Assembly: GCA_036635835.1 (NCBI GenBank)
Contig: JAVWPP010000030.1
Location: forward strand, 1-13,771
Length of the DNA: 13,771 nt
Direction: 5' to 3'
From: JAVWPP01 sp036635835
GTDB lineage: Bacteria > Bacillota > Clostridia > TANB77 > CAG-465
Shown here: positions 5,983 through 12,821 of the stretch, in pieces
Position numbering within the stretch: the stretch's first letter is position 1
How the letters are laid out: every line of letters begins with the position of its first letter
Translations under genes and position numbers: made by a program
The notes under the pieces: model-generated
The model's database searches: none
What the model was told of the DNA's origin: nothing
The model's input: the letters and a program-made list of their open reading frames with translations, nothing else

Positions 5983-7370
5983 GTTACACCTCCTGCTAGT
6001 CTTAACGCTCTAGCTATTTCTAGATTATTAGTTTCATCATAAATAGGCTCCTTTTGTCCACCTAAATTTACGCTTCTTAAATATACATCTCTAATATTAT
6101 TAGTAGCTTTTATACTACCTAGAGTTATATATCTGTTTTTTGGATTTACTGTTGTAAAATACAGCTGCTTTTTATTTAATACTTCAAGCGGTCTTAAATT
6201 GTGAGATGTAAATATTAATTGTCCTTTGCCACTTTCGTTTAATATTTGCAGTATTTCGCCTAGCAAAAACTCATAGATACCTGAATCTAGTTCATCTACA
6301 ACTAAACATGCTGATGGATTATTGTATACAAATATTATGATACTCATGATAGATATTATTTTTTTAATGCCTTCTGACTCGTATTTAAGTGGTATTCTAG
6401 CATTATTTTTAATAGATACAAGCTCCATAATTGTTTCTTCTTTGCCTTCTTTATTTATTTGCGTGCCGTATTTTTCTATGGCTATATTTAAGCCAGGTAC
6501 TACTTTTACTATAACCTTATTTATTTGTTCTATAACTGTTTCTAATACGGTTATGTAATTATTATCTACATATGATTTGTTTTCTAAGTCTACTATAAGG
6601 CTACCTGTTGTTATATATTTTTCTTTTTCTTTTACTCTAAATACCATAGGTATGGCTATATTCATGCTAATTGCACCGCTATGGTTGTTTTTAATAACAT
6701 ACAAATCTGTCTTAGCGTAGCTTTGCAGTGAAAGGATTATATTATATGTATCTTTCCATAATTTCTTATTTATACTTCTTAAACTAGTTACTAAGTTTAT
6801 GATGTACTGATTGAAAATATATGAAGTTTTCTTTTCTTTTGCAAGTTCTTTAGCTACTTTAAGTGTAATGTTATTTTTTAAATCTGCTTGATGCAAGCTA
6901 GAGTTTTTTTCTTTAGTTCCAAATGTTATATTTTCCTCTACATATTCTACTAAAACTTTTTTAAAGCTCCATTTATCTTCTGCAAAACTTGAATACGTAA
7001 TTTTTTCTTTGCTTATATATGCTTCACTTTCGTTTATTTTAGATAATCTAATATAATACTCTATTTTTAATTTATTATCTGTTTTTTCTTTAATATTTTC
7101 TATGTATATATTAAATTTAAGGTCGCTATATTCTGAATTTATATTAATATATTTAACAATATCTGCAGGTAGTTCTTTACCAAGCAAGATATTTTTTAAT
7201 ATGTCTACTGCTTCTATAACTGCAGTTTTTCCAGAACCATTTTGGCCATAAATTCCTATGATATCTGTTTTATCTAAATCTATTTCTTTATTTAGATATA
7301 TTTTTCCATACTCAACATTTTTGAATTTTTTTAATTCTATTTCATTTAATCTTACAATTATATTTTGCAT
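5976..7370 (-). CDS. AAA/ABC-type ATPase of an OLD-like defence module
   Basis: This 464-aa ATPase has RecF/SMC/OLD-type architecture: an N-terminal ELKKFKNVEYG strand, Walker A GQNGSGKT (42-49), a long variable middle, an ABC-signature-like ESEGIKK (331-337), Walker B CLVVDELDSG (355-364, with D359/E360) and an H-loop TSHN (388-391). Such ATPases (OLD, AbiEii/AbiL-like, PARIS AriA) usually sense phage and hold or trigger a nuclease partner. The next gene, overlapping by 7 nt, is TOPRIM-like, giving the ATPase-then-TOPRIM order found fused in OLD proteins. The ATG is preceded by AGGGGGT and a clear promoter. The end (LAGGVTL) is shaped by the Shine-Dalgarno of the next gene. All nucleotide-binding motifs look intact, so the ATPase is probably functional even if its partner is not. 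Defence is inferred from the family. Confidence 0.88.
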   Translation of the reverse strand: MQNIIVRLNEIELKKFKNVEYGKIYLNKEIDLDKTDIIGIYGQNGSGKTAVIEAVDILKNILLGKELPADIVKYININSEYSDLKFNIYIENIKEKTDNKLKIEYYIRLSKINESEAYISKEKITYSSFAEDKWSFKKVLVEYVEENITFGTKEKNSSLHQADLKNNITLKVAKELAKEKKTSYIFNQYIINLVTSLRSINKKLWKDTYNIILSLQSYAKTDLYVIKNNHSGAISMNIAIPMVFRVKEKEKYITTGSLIVDLENKSYVDNNYITVLETVIEQINKVIVKVVPGLNIAIEKYGTQINKEGKEETIMELVSIKNNARIPLKYESEGIKKIISIMSIIIFVYNNPSACLVVDELDSGIYEFLLGEILQILNESGKGQLIFTSHNLRPLEVLNKKQLYFTTVNPKNRYITLGSIKATNNIRDVYLRSVNLGGQKEPIYDETNNLEIARALRLAGGVTL

Positions 7371-7390
7371 ATATATACCCCCTGTTATTA

Positions 7391-7419
7391 ATTATATCAT
7401 ACTTTCAATTATTTTTAAA
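7391..7419 (-). promoter_or_regulatory. Promoter of the ATPase-TOPRIM module
   Basis: Minus strand: -35 TTTAAA (7419-7414), 17-nt spacer and extended -10 TGATATAAT (7399-7391). It lies 21 nt before the ATPase ATG. The 340-nt gap between the ATPase start and the der stop (7371-7710) otherwise contains AT-rich sequence without a reading frame and repeat copy 2. Confidence 0.75.
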
Positions 7420-7514
7420 GCTATTTTAGAAAAATGACATAAAATATTCTTTTATCCTATATTATATGCTGATTTTTAATTATTTATACTAGCTTTATTG
7501 AGTATTTTGCGTGT

Positions 7515-7671
7515 TTTATATATTTTGGGCAAAAAAATATACAAGTTATATTTAACGTTGTATATTTTTAATTTTATTTTTATCTTTTTTATTTTTTTTG
7601 AAACATATAAATATCTTTCATTCTTACAGCATATATCTACGTATCTAGATAGATGTGTTTTCTACGTTTTT
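7515..7671 (-). repeat. 157-bp direct repeat, copy 2
   Basis: Perfect copy of 5114-5270 in the same orientation. It lies about 40 nt after the der stop and upstream of the ATPase promoter. Together the two copies bracket the ATPase and TOPRIM genes exactly. The identity over mostly non-coding AT-rich sequence implies recent duplication, gene conversion or selection. Confidence 0.95.
7531..7569 (-). terminator. Terminator hairpin inside repeat copy 2 (der terminator)
   Basis: The same 16-bp stem with a bulged G as in copy 1. It lies about 140 nt downstream of the der stop on the minus strand and is the only strong hairpin there, so it probably ends the der transcript. Confidence 0.65.
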
Positions 7672-7710
7672 ATTTATTTATATTTATATATACCTTATAT
7701 ATATTTTATG

Positions 7711-9042
7711 CTATTTTGCATCTTTACCAGACTTTTCTCTTACTATCATACGGACAGGAGTGCCTTCTAAACCGAAGGTTCTTCTTATGTGGTTTTCTAA
7801 ATATCTAACGTATGAATAGTGCATAATATCTTTGTTATTAACGAAAATAACAAATGTTGGTGGTCTATTTCTAACCTGAGTTACATAGTATATTTTTAAT
7901 CTTTTTCCTCTATCTGTTGGAGGCTGAGTTGTTGTTATTGCTTCTGCTATAACATCATTTAATATACTTGTTGAAACTCTGTATGCGTTCATTTCATCTA
8001 CTTTGTTTATTAGCTCAAATAGTTTATCTACTCTTTGGCCAGTTACAGCTGAGATGAACATGATTGGTGCATATGTCATGAAGGCTAGTTTTTGTCTAAC
8101 GTCTTTTTTGTATTTTTCTAATGTTCCATTTTCTTTCTCCATTAGATCCCATTTGTTTATTACAACTATTATTCCTTTACCTGCTTCATGTGCAAGGCCA
8201 GCTATTTTTTCATCTTGCTCTGTTACACCTTCTGTTGCATCTATCATTAGAAGGCATAGATTGGCTTTTTCTATGGCTGTTTTTGCTTTAAGTACGCTGT
8301 ATCTTTCTATTGTGTCGTATACTCTGTTTCTTCTTCTAATACCTGCTGTATCTACAAAAACATATTTACCATGCTTGTTTTCGAAATACGTATCTATAGA
8401 GTCTCTAGTTGTACCTGCGATGTCGCTTACTATAGTTCTTTCTTCTCCAAGTATTTTGTTTACAAGAGAAGATTTTCCTACGTTAGGTTTTCCTATTATA
8501 GCTACTCTTATTTCTTCTGAGTCATCTTCTGCATCTTCTGTTTCTGGGAACTTTTCATAGACTGCGTCTAGTACTTCTCCTATGCCTAGTTTTTTTCCTG
8601 CAGATATTGCCATTGGCTCTCCAAGTCCTAAGTTATAGAACTCAAAAAGTTCTGGTGGAACTTCTCCTACTTTATCGCATTTGTTTACTACTAGGATAAC
8701 TGGTTTTTTTGTTCTTCTTAGTATGTTTGCAACTTCTGTATCTGCTGCTGTTATTCCTGTTCTTATGTCTGTTATTAGGATTATAACATCTGCCATGTCC
8801 ATTGCAAGCTCTGCTTGGCGTCTCATTTGTTTTAGTATTATATCTTCACTTTCTGGCTCTATACCTCCTGTGTCGATTATTGTAAATGGTCTACCTCTCC
8901 AGTCTGTATCTGCGTATATTCTGTCTCTAGTTACTCCTGGAGTGTCTTGTACTATTGATATTTTTTCTCCTACTAGCATGTTGAAAAAAGTAGATTTTCC
9001 AACGTTTGGTCTTCCTATTATAGCTACTATTGGTCTTGCCAT
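7711..9042 (-). CDS. der: Ribosome-assembly GTPase Der (EngA)
   Basis: Der is an essential GTPase with two tandem G domains that acts in assembly of the 50S ribosomal subunit. The first domain has GRPNVGKST (10-18), DTGG (57-60) and NKCD (120-123); the second has GKPNVGKSS (184-192), DTAG (231-234) and NKWD (296-299). The C-terminal KH-like domain spans about 352-443 and includes DRGKRLKIYYVTQ. I start it at the ATG at 9042, giving 443 aa, because GGAGG lies 8 nt upstream and MARPIVAIIG is the usual N-terminus. The frame is open 27 codons further, but that extension is non-coding leader. It has its own promoter, about 120 nt of leader and a terminator in repeat copy 2. plsY, a common neighbour, is displaced by the accessory genes. 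Confidence 0.98.
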   Translation of the reverse strand: MARPIVAIIGRPNVGKSTFFNMLVGEKISIVQDTPGVTRDRIYADTDWRGRPFTIIDTGGIEPESEDIILKQMRRQAELAMDMADVIILITDIRTGITAADTEVANILRRTKKPVILVVNKCDKVGEVPPELFEFYNLGLGEPMAISAGKKLGIGEVLDAVYEKFPETEDAEDDSEEIRVAIIGKPNVGKSSLVNKILGEERTIVSDIAGTTRDSIDTYFENKHGKYVFVDTAGIRRRNRVYDTIERYSVLKAKTAIEKANLCLLMIDATEGVTEQDEKIAGLAHEAGKGIIVVINKWDLMEKENGTLEKYKKDVRQKLAFMTYAPIMFISAVTGQRVDKLFELINKVDEMNAYRVSTSILNDVIAEAITTTQPPTDRGKRLKIYYVTQVRNRPPTFVIFVNNKDIMHYSYVRYLENHIRRTFGLEGTPVRMIVREKSGKDAK

Positions 9043-9082
9043 GTTTTCGCCTCCTTCATTTATATTAACACTTTTGTGTTTG

Positions 9083-9150
9083 TTGTATATTTTTTTAAAA
9101 CATATGAGAAAGTTTTTTCTCATTTTTTTGTAATATCTTATCTAGTTATT
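9083..9150 (-). repeat. Possible decayed copy of the repeat in the der leader
   Basis: This stretch shares short blocks in the same order as the 157-bp repeat and copy 3: GTTGTATATTTTT, then AAACATATGA, then TATCTAGTTA. The T-rich spacer is missing and the bases between differ. It may be a remnant copy or chance similarity in AT-rich DNA. Confidence 0.3.
9104..9129. other. Hairpin in the der leader
   Basis: A perfect 8-bp stem ATGAGAAA/TTTCTCAT with a 4-nt loop, about 60 nt upstream of the der ATG. On the plus strand it is followed by seven T, making it terminator-like against antisense transcription. On the minus strand it lies within the der 5' leader, where it is followed by ATGTTTT rather than a pure T run. 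Confidence 0.5.
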
Positions 9151-9171
9151 TCTTGTTTATATAACATAACT

Positions 9172-9200
9172 ATTTTACTTTATTTTTGTTAAATAGTCAA
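9172..9200 (-). promoter_or_regulatory. der promoter
   Basis: Minus strand -35 TTGACT (9200-9195), 17-nt spacer and -10 TAAAAT (9177-9172). It predicts a leader of roughly 120 nt. The gene-free stretch 9043-9384 is accounted for by this promoter, the leader hairpin, a possible repeat remnant and the carD terminator. Confidence 0.75.
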
Positions 9201-9277
9201 GTAAATATGGGAATATGCTGTTTAAAACGCATAATTTGTTTTGTTTTTGGTTTATATGTTGATGTTTTTTCTTTGTT

Positions 9278-9308
9278 AAAAAAAACAGACAAAGTTTTAC
9301 CTTTGCCT
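9278..9308 (-). terminator. carD terminator
   Basis: Stem AGGCAAAG/CTTTGTCT (8 bp with one G-U pair), 6-nt loop, then G and eight T on the minus strand. It lies 77 nt after the carD stop. Confidence 0.85.
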
Positions 9309-9384
9309 TGTTTTAACCTAGCTTATTTAATCTACGGTTTTAATTACTTATATTATTTAAATATCTTTTAAGTCTTTATGCAAA

Positions 9385-9909
9385 TTAAAGAGTTTCTTTA
9401 ATTTCTGCATCGTTTCCTAAATCAAAAGAAAATTTTACTTTTTCTTCGATTATGTCATCAATTTGCTGAGCATTCATGTCATTAGATAAAACAAGTTCGC
9501 TTGATAGAATTTGTTTTGCTGTTAATAACATTTTTTTCTCTCCAGTTGAAAGTCCTCTTTCCATATGTCTATGAGATAAGTCTCTAACAACGTCTGCTAC
9601 TTCGCATATGTCTCCAGTTTTAATTTTGTCTACATTTGCTTTGTAACGTCTGTTCCAGTTATTTTCATAAACATAAGCTTGTTTTGGTTGCTCTAACACA
9701 CCAAACGCTTTAGAAGCAGTTGGCATATCTACAATTTCTCTCATCCCTACATTAAGTGCATTCTTCTTTGGAACCATAACTTTGATATCCCCTTGCATTT
9801 TTATTACAAAGTATTCTTCCTTAGTTCCAAACATATTTTTTTCTTCAATAGCTTCTATTGTTCCAGCACCATGTTGAGGATAGACAACTTTATCACCTAC
9901 ATTAAACAT
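9385..9909 (-). CDS. CarD/CdnL-family RNA polymerase-binding regulator
   Basis: CarD-family proteins bind the RNA polymerase beta subunit and stabilise open promoter complexes, influencing rRNA and housekeeping transcription. The 174-aa length fits. Residues 1-60 are the Tudor-like polymerase-interacting domain (FNVGDKVVYPQHGAGTIEAI, then VPKKNALNVGMREIV). The helical DNA-binding part follows, with the conserved NWNRRYKAN around W85 and the VRDLSHRHMERGLSTGEKKM segment (108-127). The ATG is preceded by GGGGGG at 8 nt. It is monocistronic, with its own promoter and terminator, and divergent from the SpoVAF-like gene. Confidence 0.95.
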   Translation of the reverse strand: MFNVGDKVVYPQHGAGTIEAIEEKNMFGTKEEYFVIKMQGDIKVMVPKKNALNVGMREIVDMPTASKAFGVLEQPKQAYVYENNWNRRYKANVDKIKTGDICEVADVVRDLSHRHMERGLSTGEKKMLLTAKQILSSELVLSNDMNAQQIDDIIEEKVKFSFDLGNDAEIKETL

Positions 9910-9969
9910 TAAAAAATCCCCCCATCATGTCCGTTTATCCGTTTTCACCGATTCGTAAACTACATCTAT

Positions 9970-9998
9970 AGTATAACACAGATTAGGTAAAATGTAAA
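9970..9998 (-). promoter_or_regulatory. carD promoter
   Basis: Minus strand -35 TTTACA (9998-9993), 17-nt spacer and -10 TATACT (9975-9970), 61 nt before the carD ATG. The leader has two ACGGA direct repeats of unknown meaning. Confidence 0.7.
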
Positions 9999-10124
9999 TG
10001 AAAATCTTGGAATTCGTTAAAGAAAAGTGTCTTTTCTTCTTTATACCACTCATTTTTTAGGTATATCTCTGTTTTTAAAAGTGCTTATGCTAATATATTG
10101 TAAGAAGCGACATTTTATTTTTTT

Positions 10125-10154
10125 TGAATATTTTTATTTAAAATGCACAATATA
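10125..10154 (+). promoter_or_regulatory. Possible sigma-G-type promoter of the SpoVAF-like gene
   Basis: TGAATA (10125-10130) matches the sigma-G -35 well. CAATATA (10148-10154), after a 17-nt spacer, is a poor match to the -10. The predicted transcript start would fall inside the Shine-Dalgarno (AAGGTGA at 10159-10165), which counts against it. No good sigma-A promoter is seen either. Confidence 0.25.
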
Positions 10155-10171
10155 TTTTAAGGTGATATATT

Positions 10172-11575
10172 ATGAAAATTTCTACAAGTAGTGTGAATAA
10201 TTTATTGAAATTTAAACAAATGCTTAATTTAGATTCTAATTTTGATATTATTCTAAAAGAATTTAAGATATTAGATAGGAATGCTTTTTTACTTACGATA
10301 GATGGTTTTACAAAAGGCGAGAGTTTGCAAAAGATATTAGAGGCTTTTAATAATTTAAATGGTGCTTATACTTTAACTAATGTAAAGACTTTTGTTTTAA
10401 ACTCTTTGCCATATTATGAGGTTACTACGCTTAGCGATGAAAAAGAGATAATGCAAGAGCTTCTTTCTGGCGTTACTATTATTTTTGTAGATGGTTTTAC
10501 AGAGGCGCTTGCTGTAGATGTTAGGCAGTACCCGCAAAGAATTACTTCTGAGCCTAAGAATGATAAGGTGTTTAGAGGGGCTCATGATGGTTTTGTTGAG
10601 ACCCTTATTTTTAACTGCGCTCTTATACGTAGAAGGATAAGGGATCCTAGGCTATGTTTTTTAAATGTTAAGGTTGGCTGTAATACAAAGACTGAGGTTG
10701 CTATTTGCTATTTAAAAGGAAAGGCAGATGAAGCGCTAGTTTGTAAGGTGCAAAATGCTCTTATAAACGCTAAGGTAAAGGCTATTGAGATGAACCAGGA
10801 GGATATAGCTAGGGTTATTTCTCCTTCTAAGTGGTATAATCCATTTCCTAAGTTTAAGTTTTCTGAAAGGCCAGATACTGCGTGTGCTGAGGTTTTAGAG
10901 GGGCAGATTATTGTTCTAATAGATAACTCGCCTGCTTGCATTGTGCTTCCTACTACGCTTTTAGATATTTTAGAGGAGGCAAATGATTATTATTTTCCGC
11001 CTATTACTTCTACATATCTTAAGCTTACTAGGCTTATTGTTATTATTTTAACTATATTTGGAACGCCGCTTTTTTTGCTGTTAATTAATAACCCAGAGTA
11101 TCTTCCAAGCGCGCTTTCTTTTATGCAGATAAAGGGCCCTATACATGTTCCTATTTTACTGCAGTTTATTTTACTTGAGGTTGCTACAGATGGCTTAAGG
11201 CTTGCTTCTTTAAATACGCCTAATATGCTTTCTGGAACGCTTAGTATACTTGGTGCTGTTGTTGTAGGGGAGTTTGCTACTAAGAGCGGGTGGCTAAATG
11301 AGGAGCCTCTTTTATATATGTGCATTGTTACGCTTGCTAGTTATTCTCAGCCGTCTTTTGAGCTAGGTTATGGGTTTAAGTTTATGCGCGTTATTTTACT
11401 TATTGCTACTGGGGTTTTTGGAGTTTATGGTTTTGCGCTTTCTAGCATCTTGGTGTTTATTCTTATTTGCTCTAATACGAACATAGATGGGCGTAGCTTT
11501 CTTTATCCGCTGCTGCCTCTAGATTATGCTAAGCTGTCTAAAAAGTTCTTTAAATTTGATTCTAAGGGCAATTAA
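10172..11575 (+). CDS. spoVAF: GerA-family spore germination protein, SpoVAF-like
   Basis: GerA-family A subunits sit in the inner spore membrane and form germinant-receptor channels. SpoVAF is a family member that associates with the SpoVA channel or modulates germination. The 467-aa protein has the soluble N-terminal region with VDGFTEALAVDVRQYPQR (106-123), RGAHDGFVETLIFNCALIRR (135-154) and PFPKFKFSERPD (224-235), then membrane segments at about 285-306, 325-340, 355-370, 380-392 and 405-436. VRQYPQR instead of the VRGP-type sequence, and the PFPK-ERPD segment, favour SpoVAF over a nutrient-receptor GerAA. There is no GerAB, GerAC or spoVA gene nearby and a terminator follows directly, so it stands alone. 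AAGGTGA 6 nt upstream supports the start. The family is certain; the SpoVAF assignment is likely. Confidence 0.88.
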   Translation: MKISTSSVNNLLKFKQMLNLDSNFDIILKEFKILDRNAFLLTIDGFTKGESLQKILEAFNNLNGAYTLTNVKTFVLNSLPYYEVTTLSDEKEIMQELLSGVTIIFVDGFTEALAVDVRQYPQRITSEPKNDKVFRGAHDGFVETLIFNCALIRRRIRDPRLCFLNVKVGCNTKTEVAICYLKGKADEALVCKVQNALINAKVKAIEMNQEDIARVISPSKWYNPFPKFKFSERPDTACAEVLEGQIIVLIDNSPACIVLPTTLLDILEEANDYYFPPITSTYLKLTRLIVIILTIFGTPLFLLLINNPEYLPSALSFMQIKGPIHVPILLQFILLEVATDGLRLASLNTPNMLSGTLSILGAVVVGEFATKSGWLNEEPLLYMCIVTLASYSQPSFELGYGFKFMRVILLIATGVFGVYGFALSSILVFILICSNTNIDGRSFLYPLLPLDYAKLSKKFFKFDSKGN

Positions 11576-11604
11576 AAGGTAATAGAATTAACTATTACCT
11601 TTTT
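11575..11604 (+). terminator. Terminator of the SpoVAF-like gene
   Basis: An 11-bp stem AAAGGTAATAG/CTATTACCTTT with a 6-nt loop, followed by T residues. It starts at the stop codon. Confidence 0.92.
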
Positions 11605-11630
11605 GTTTTGTTTATATTTTTTTTATTATT

Positions 11631-11702
11631 ATTTTTTTATTTTTTTATTTTTTTATTTTTTTATTTTTTTCTTTTTTTATTTTTTTATTTTTTTATTTTT
11701 TT
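11631..11702. repeat. 8-bp-period T-rich microsatellite
   Basis: About nine tandem units of ATTTTTTT with A at 11631 and every 8 nt to 11695, one unit having C instead of A (11671). A run of 14 T follows the last A. It lies between two convergent genes. Confidence 0.95.
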
Positions 11703-11735
11703 TTTTTTTATTTTACTTTATTTGTTTTCTTTTTT

Positions 11736-11810
11736 AAAACATATGAATATCTTTTATTCTCACAGTATATATTACCGTATCTAGTTAGAGTTGCTTTCTA
11801 CGTTTTTCTT
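11736..11810 (-). repeat. Diverged third copy of the repeat core
   Basis: Roughly 80% or more of positions match the last 75 nt or so of the 157-bp repeat by eye, from AAACATAT through TATCTAG to CTACGTTTTTCTTT, with the same orientation and spacing. The hairpin half is absent; the T-rich microsatellite takes its place. As with copies 1 and 2, it lies directly after the stop of a minus-strand gene. Confidence 0.85.
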
Positions 11811-11811
11811 T

Positions 11812-12705
11812 TTAATATTCTATTATTTCTACATCTTTTCTGTTTTCTAAATATTCTAGATATCTTTTTTTATCTTGCATCATAACTTCTTTATTATATT
11901 CATCTAGTATATACCACTTTATGCTGCACATTTTATTTCCATTTTCTAAATATTTTGCTTTATATATAGGTAGAGTGCCAAATGCATACGCCATAAGAGA
12001 TGATACTTCTTCTAAAAGTTCTTCGTTTTCTGAGAATATACTTAGCTCACTTCCTTTAATATACAGGTATCTAAATTCTTTTTCGTTATATATGCATTTA
12101 TATATTCTTCTATCTTTATTTTCTAGTTCTATGCTTATATTGTTATCTTCTTTTAGCTCCTGTATTTTAGATATGAACTGTATTTCGCTAAGCTGGCTTC
12201 CTGTTACTTCTGCGTTTCTTGCATCTTTTGCGTATACATATATATCTACGCTGCTTGTTTCTTCTGTAATCTCTGGGTGTTTTTCGTCTGCAAAAACTAT
12301 GCATGTTTCTACCGCTATTACGGTCTTGTATCCTTCTTTGAAACATGGTACCATTGTGTTTATTTTGTTTTTTACGTTTGTTTCTTTGAAAAAGCAAAAT
12401 GGATCTTCTGAGTATTTATACTTAAGTGCTTTTACTTTCTGCAATATCCTTGTAACTTTTGTTTCCTTTAGCTCTAATGCGTATGGATATTCTTGCACGT
12501 ATCCTTTGTCTAGCGTTTTGTAGATTTTTGTTTCTTCTAATGTAGCTAGCATGCAAAACCTTCCTACGTTGTTTATAACCTTTACTTTGTATGGCCTGCT
12601 TATATCTATGCTTCTTGCTACAGTGCTAGACACCTTGTTTGTTAGCTTAGCGTTTTGTATTAGCCAAAAGCTAAGTAGTGCTCTTTCTGTTTGTAAATTA
12701 TTCAT
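11812..12705 (-). CDS. 297-aa soluble protein of unknown function
   Basis: I do not recognise this protein. It begins MNNLQTERALLSFWLIQNAK and has no signal peptide or membrane span. The N-terminal third looks like a helix followed by beta strands (YKVKVINNVGRFCMLATLEE), the middle has further alternating strands (YKTVIAVETCIVFADEKHPE, then SVDIYVYAKD), and the end is helical and charged. The composition suggests a folded alpha/beta protein, not a coiled coil. The start is supported by AGGGGG 7 nt upstream and a strong promoter. It is monocistronic, with repeat copy 3 directly after its stop. Position next to a sporulation gene and a transporter gives no firm hint of function. Confidence 0.85.
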   Translation of the reverse strand: MNNLQTERALLSFWLIQNAKLTNKVSSTVARSIDISRPYKVKVINNVGRFCMLATLEETKIYKTLDKGYVQEYPYALELKETKVTRILQKVKALKYKYSEDPFCFFKETNVKNKINTMVPCFKEGYKTVIAVETCIVFADEKHPEITEETSSVDIYVYAKDARNAEVTGSQLSEIQFISKIQELKEDNNISIELENKDRRIYKCIYNEKEFRYLYIKGSELSIFSENEELLEEVSSLMAYAFGTLPIYKAKYLENGNKMCSIKWYILDEYNKEVMMQDKKRYLEYLENRKDVEIIEY

Positions 12706-12755
12706 CTAAATTCCCCCTAAATATTTATTTTGGGATATATATTTTTCTTTTTTGT

Positions 12756-12784
12756 ATTATACCACACGGGGCGTATATTGTAAA
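12756..12784 (-). promoter_or_regulatory. Promoter of the 297-aa gene
   Basis: Minus strand -35 TTTACA (12784-12779), 17-nt spacer and extended -10 TGGTATAAT (12764-12756). This is one of the strongest promoter matches in the window. Confidence 0.8.
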
Positions 12785-12792
12785 GAAAAGTT

Positions 12793-12820
12793 AAAAAAAG
12801 CAGCTAATTTAGCTACTTTT
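12793..12820 (-). terminator. Terminator after the YhhQ-type transporter gene
   Basis: Minus strand stem AAAGTAGCTA/TAGCTGCTTT (10 bp including one G-U pair) with a 3-nt loop, followed by further T. It starts 1 nt after the TAA of the transporter gene. Confidence 0.85.
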
Positions 12821-12821
12821 C

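Noticed and set aside
5271..7514. Transposon or insertion sequence bounded by the direct repeats
   Set aside because: No transposase, no terminal inverted repeats and no short target-site duplication are visible at the repeat edges.
9043..9123. N-terminal extension of Der by 27 codons
   Set aside because: The conserved N-terminus and the GGAGG both point to the ATG at 9042; the extension covers the leader hairpin.
9186..9371. Plus-strand open frame of 61 codons between der and carD
   Set aside because: No ribosome binding site, and it overlaps the der promoter and carD terminator, which explain the region better.
11640..11720. CRISPR array
   Set aside because: The periodic tract is a simple 8-bp microsatellite without spacers.
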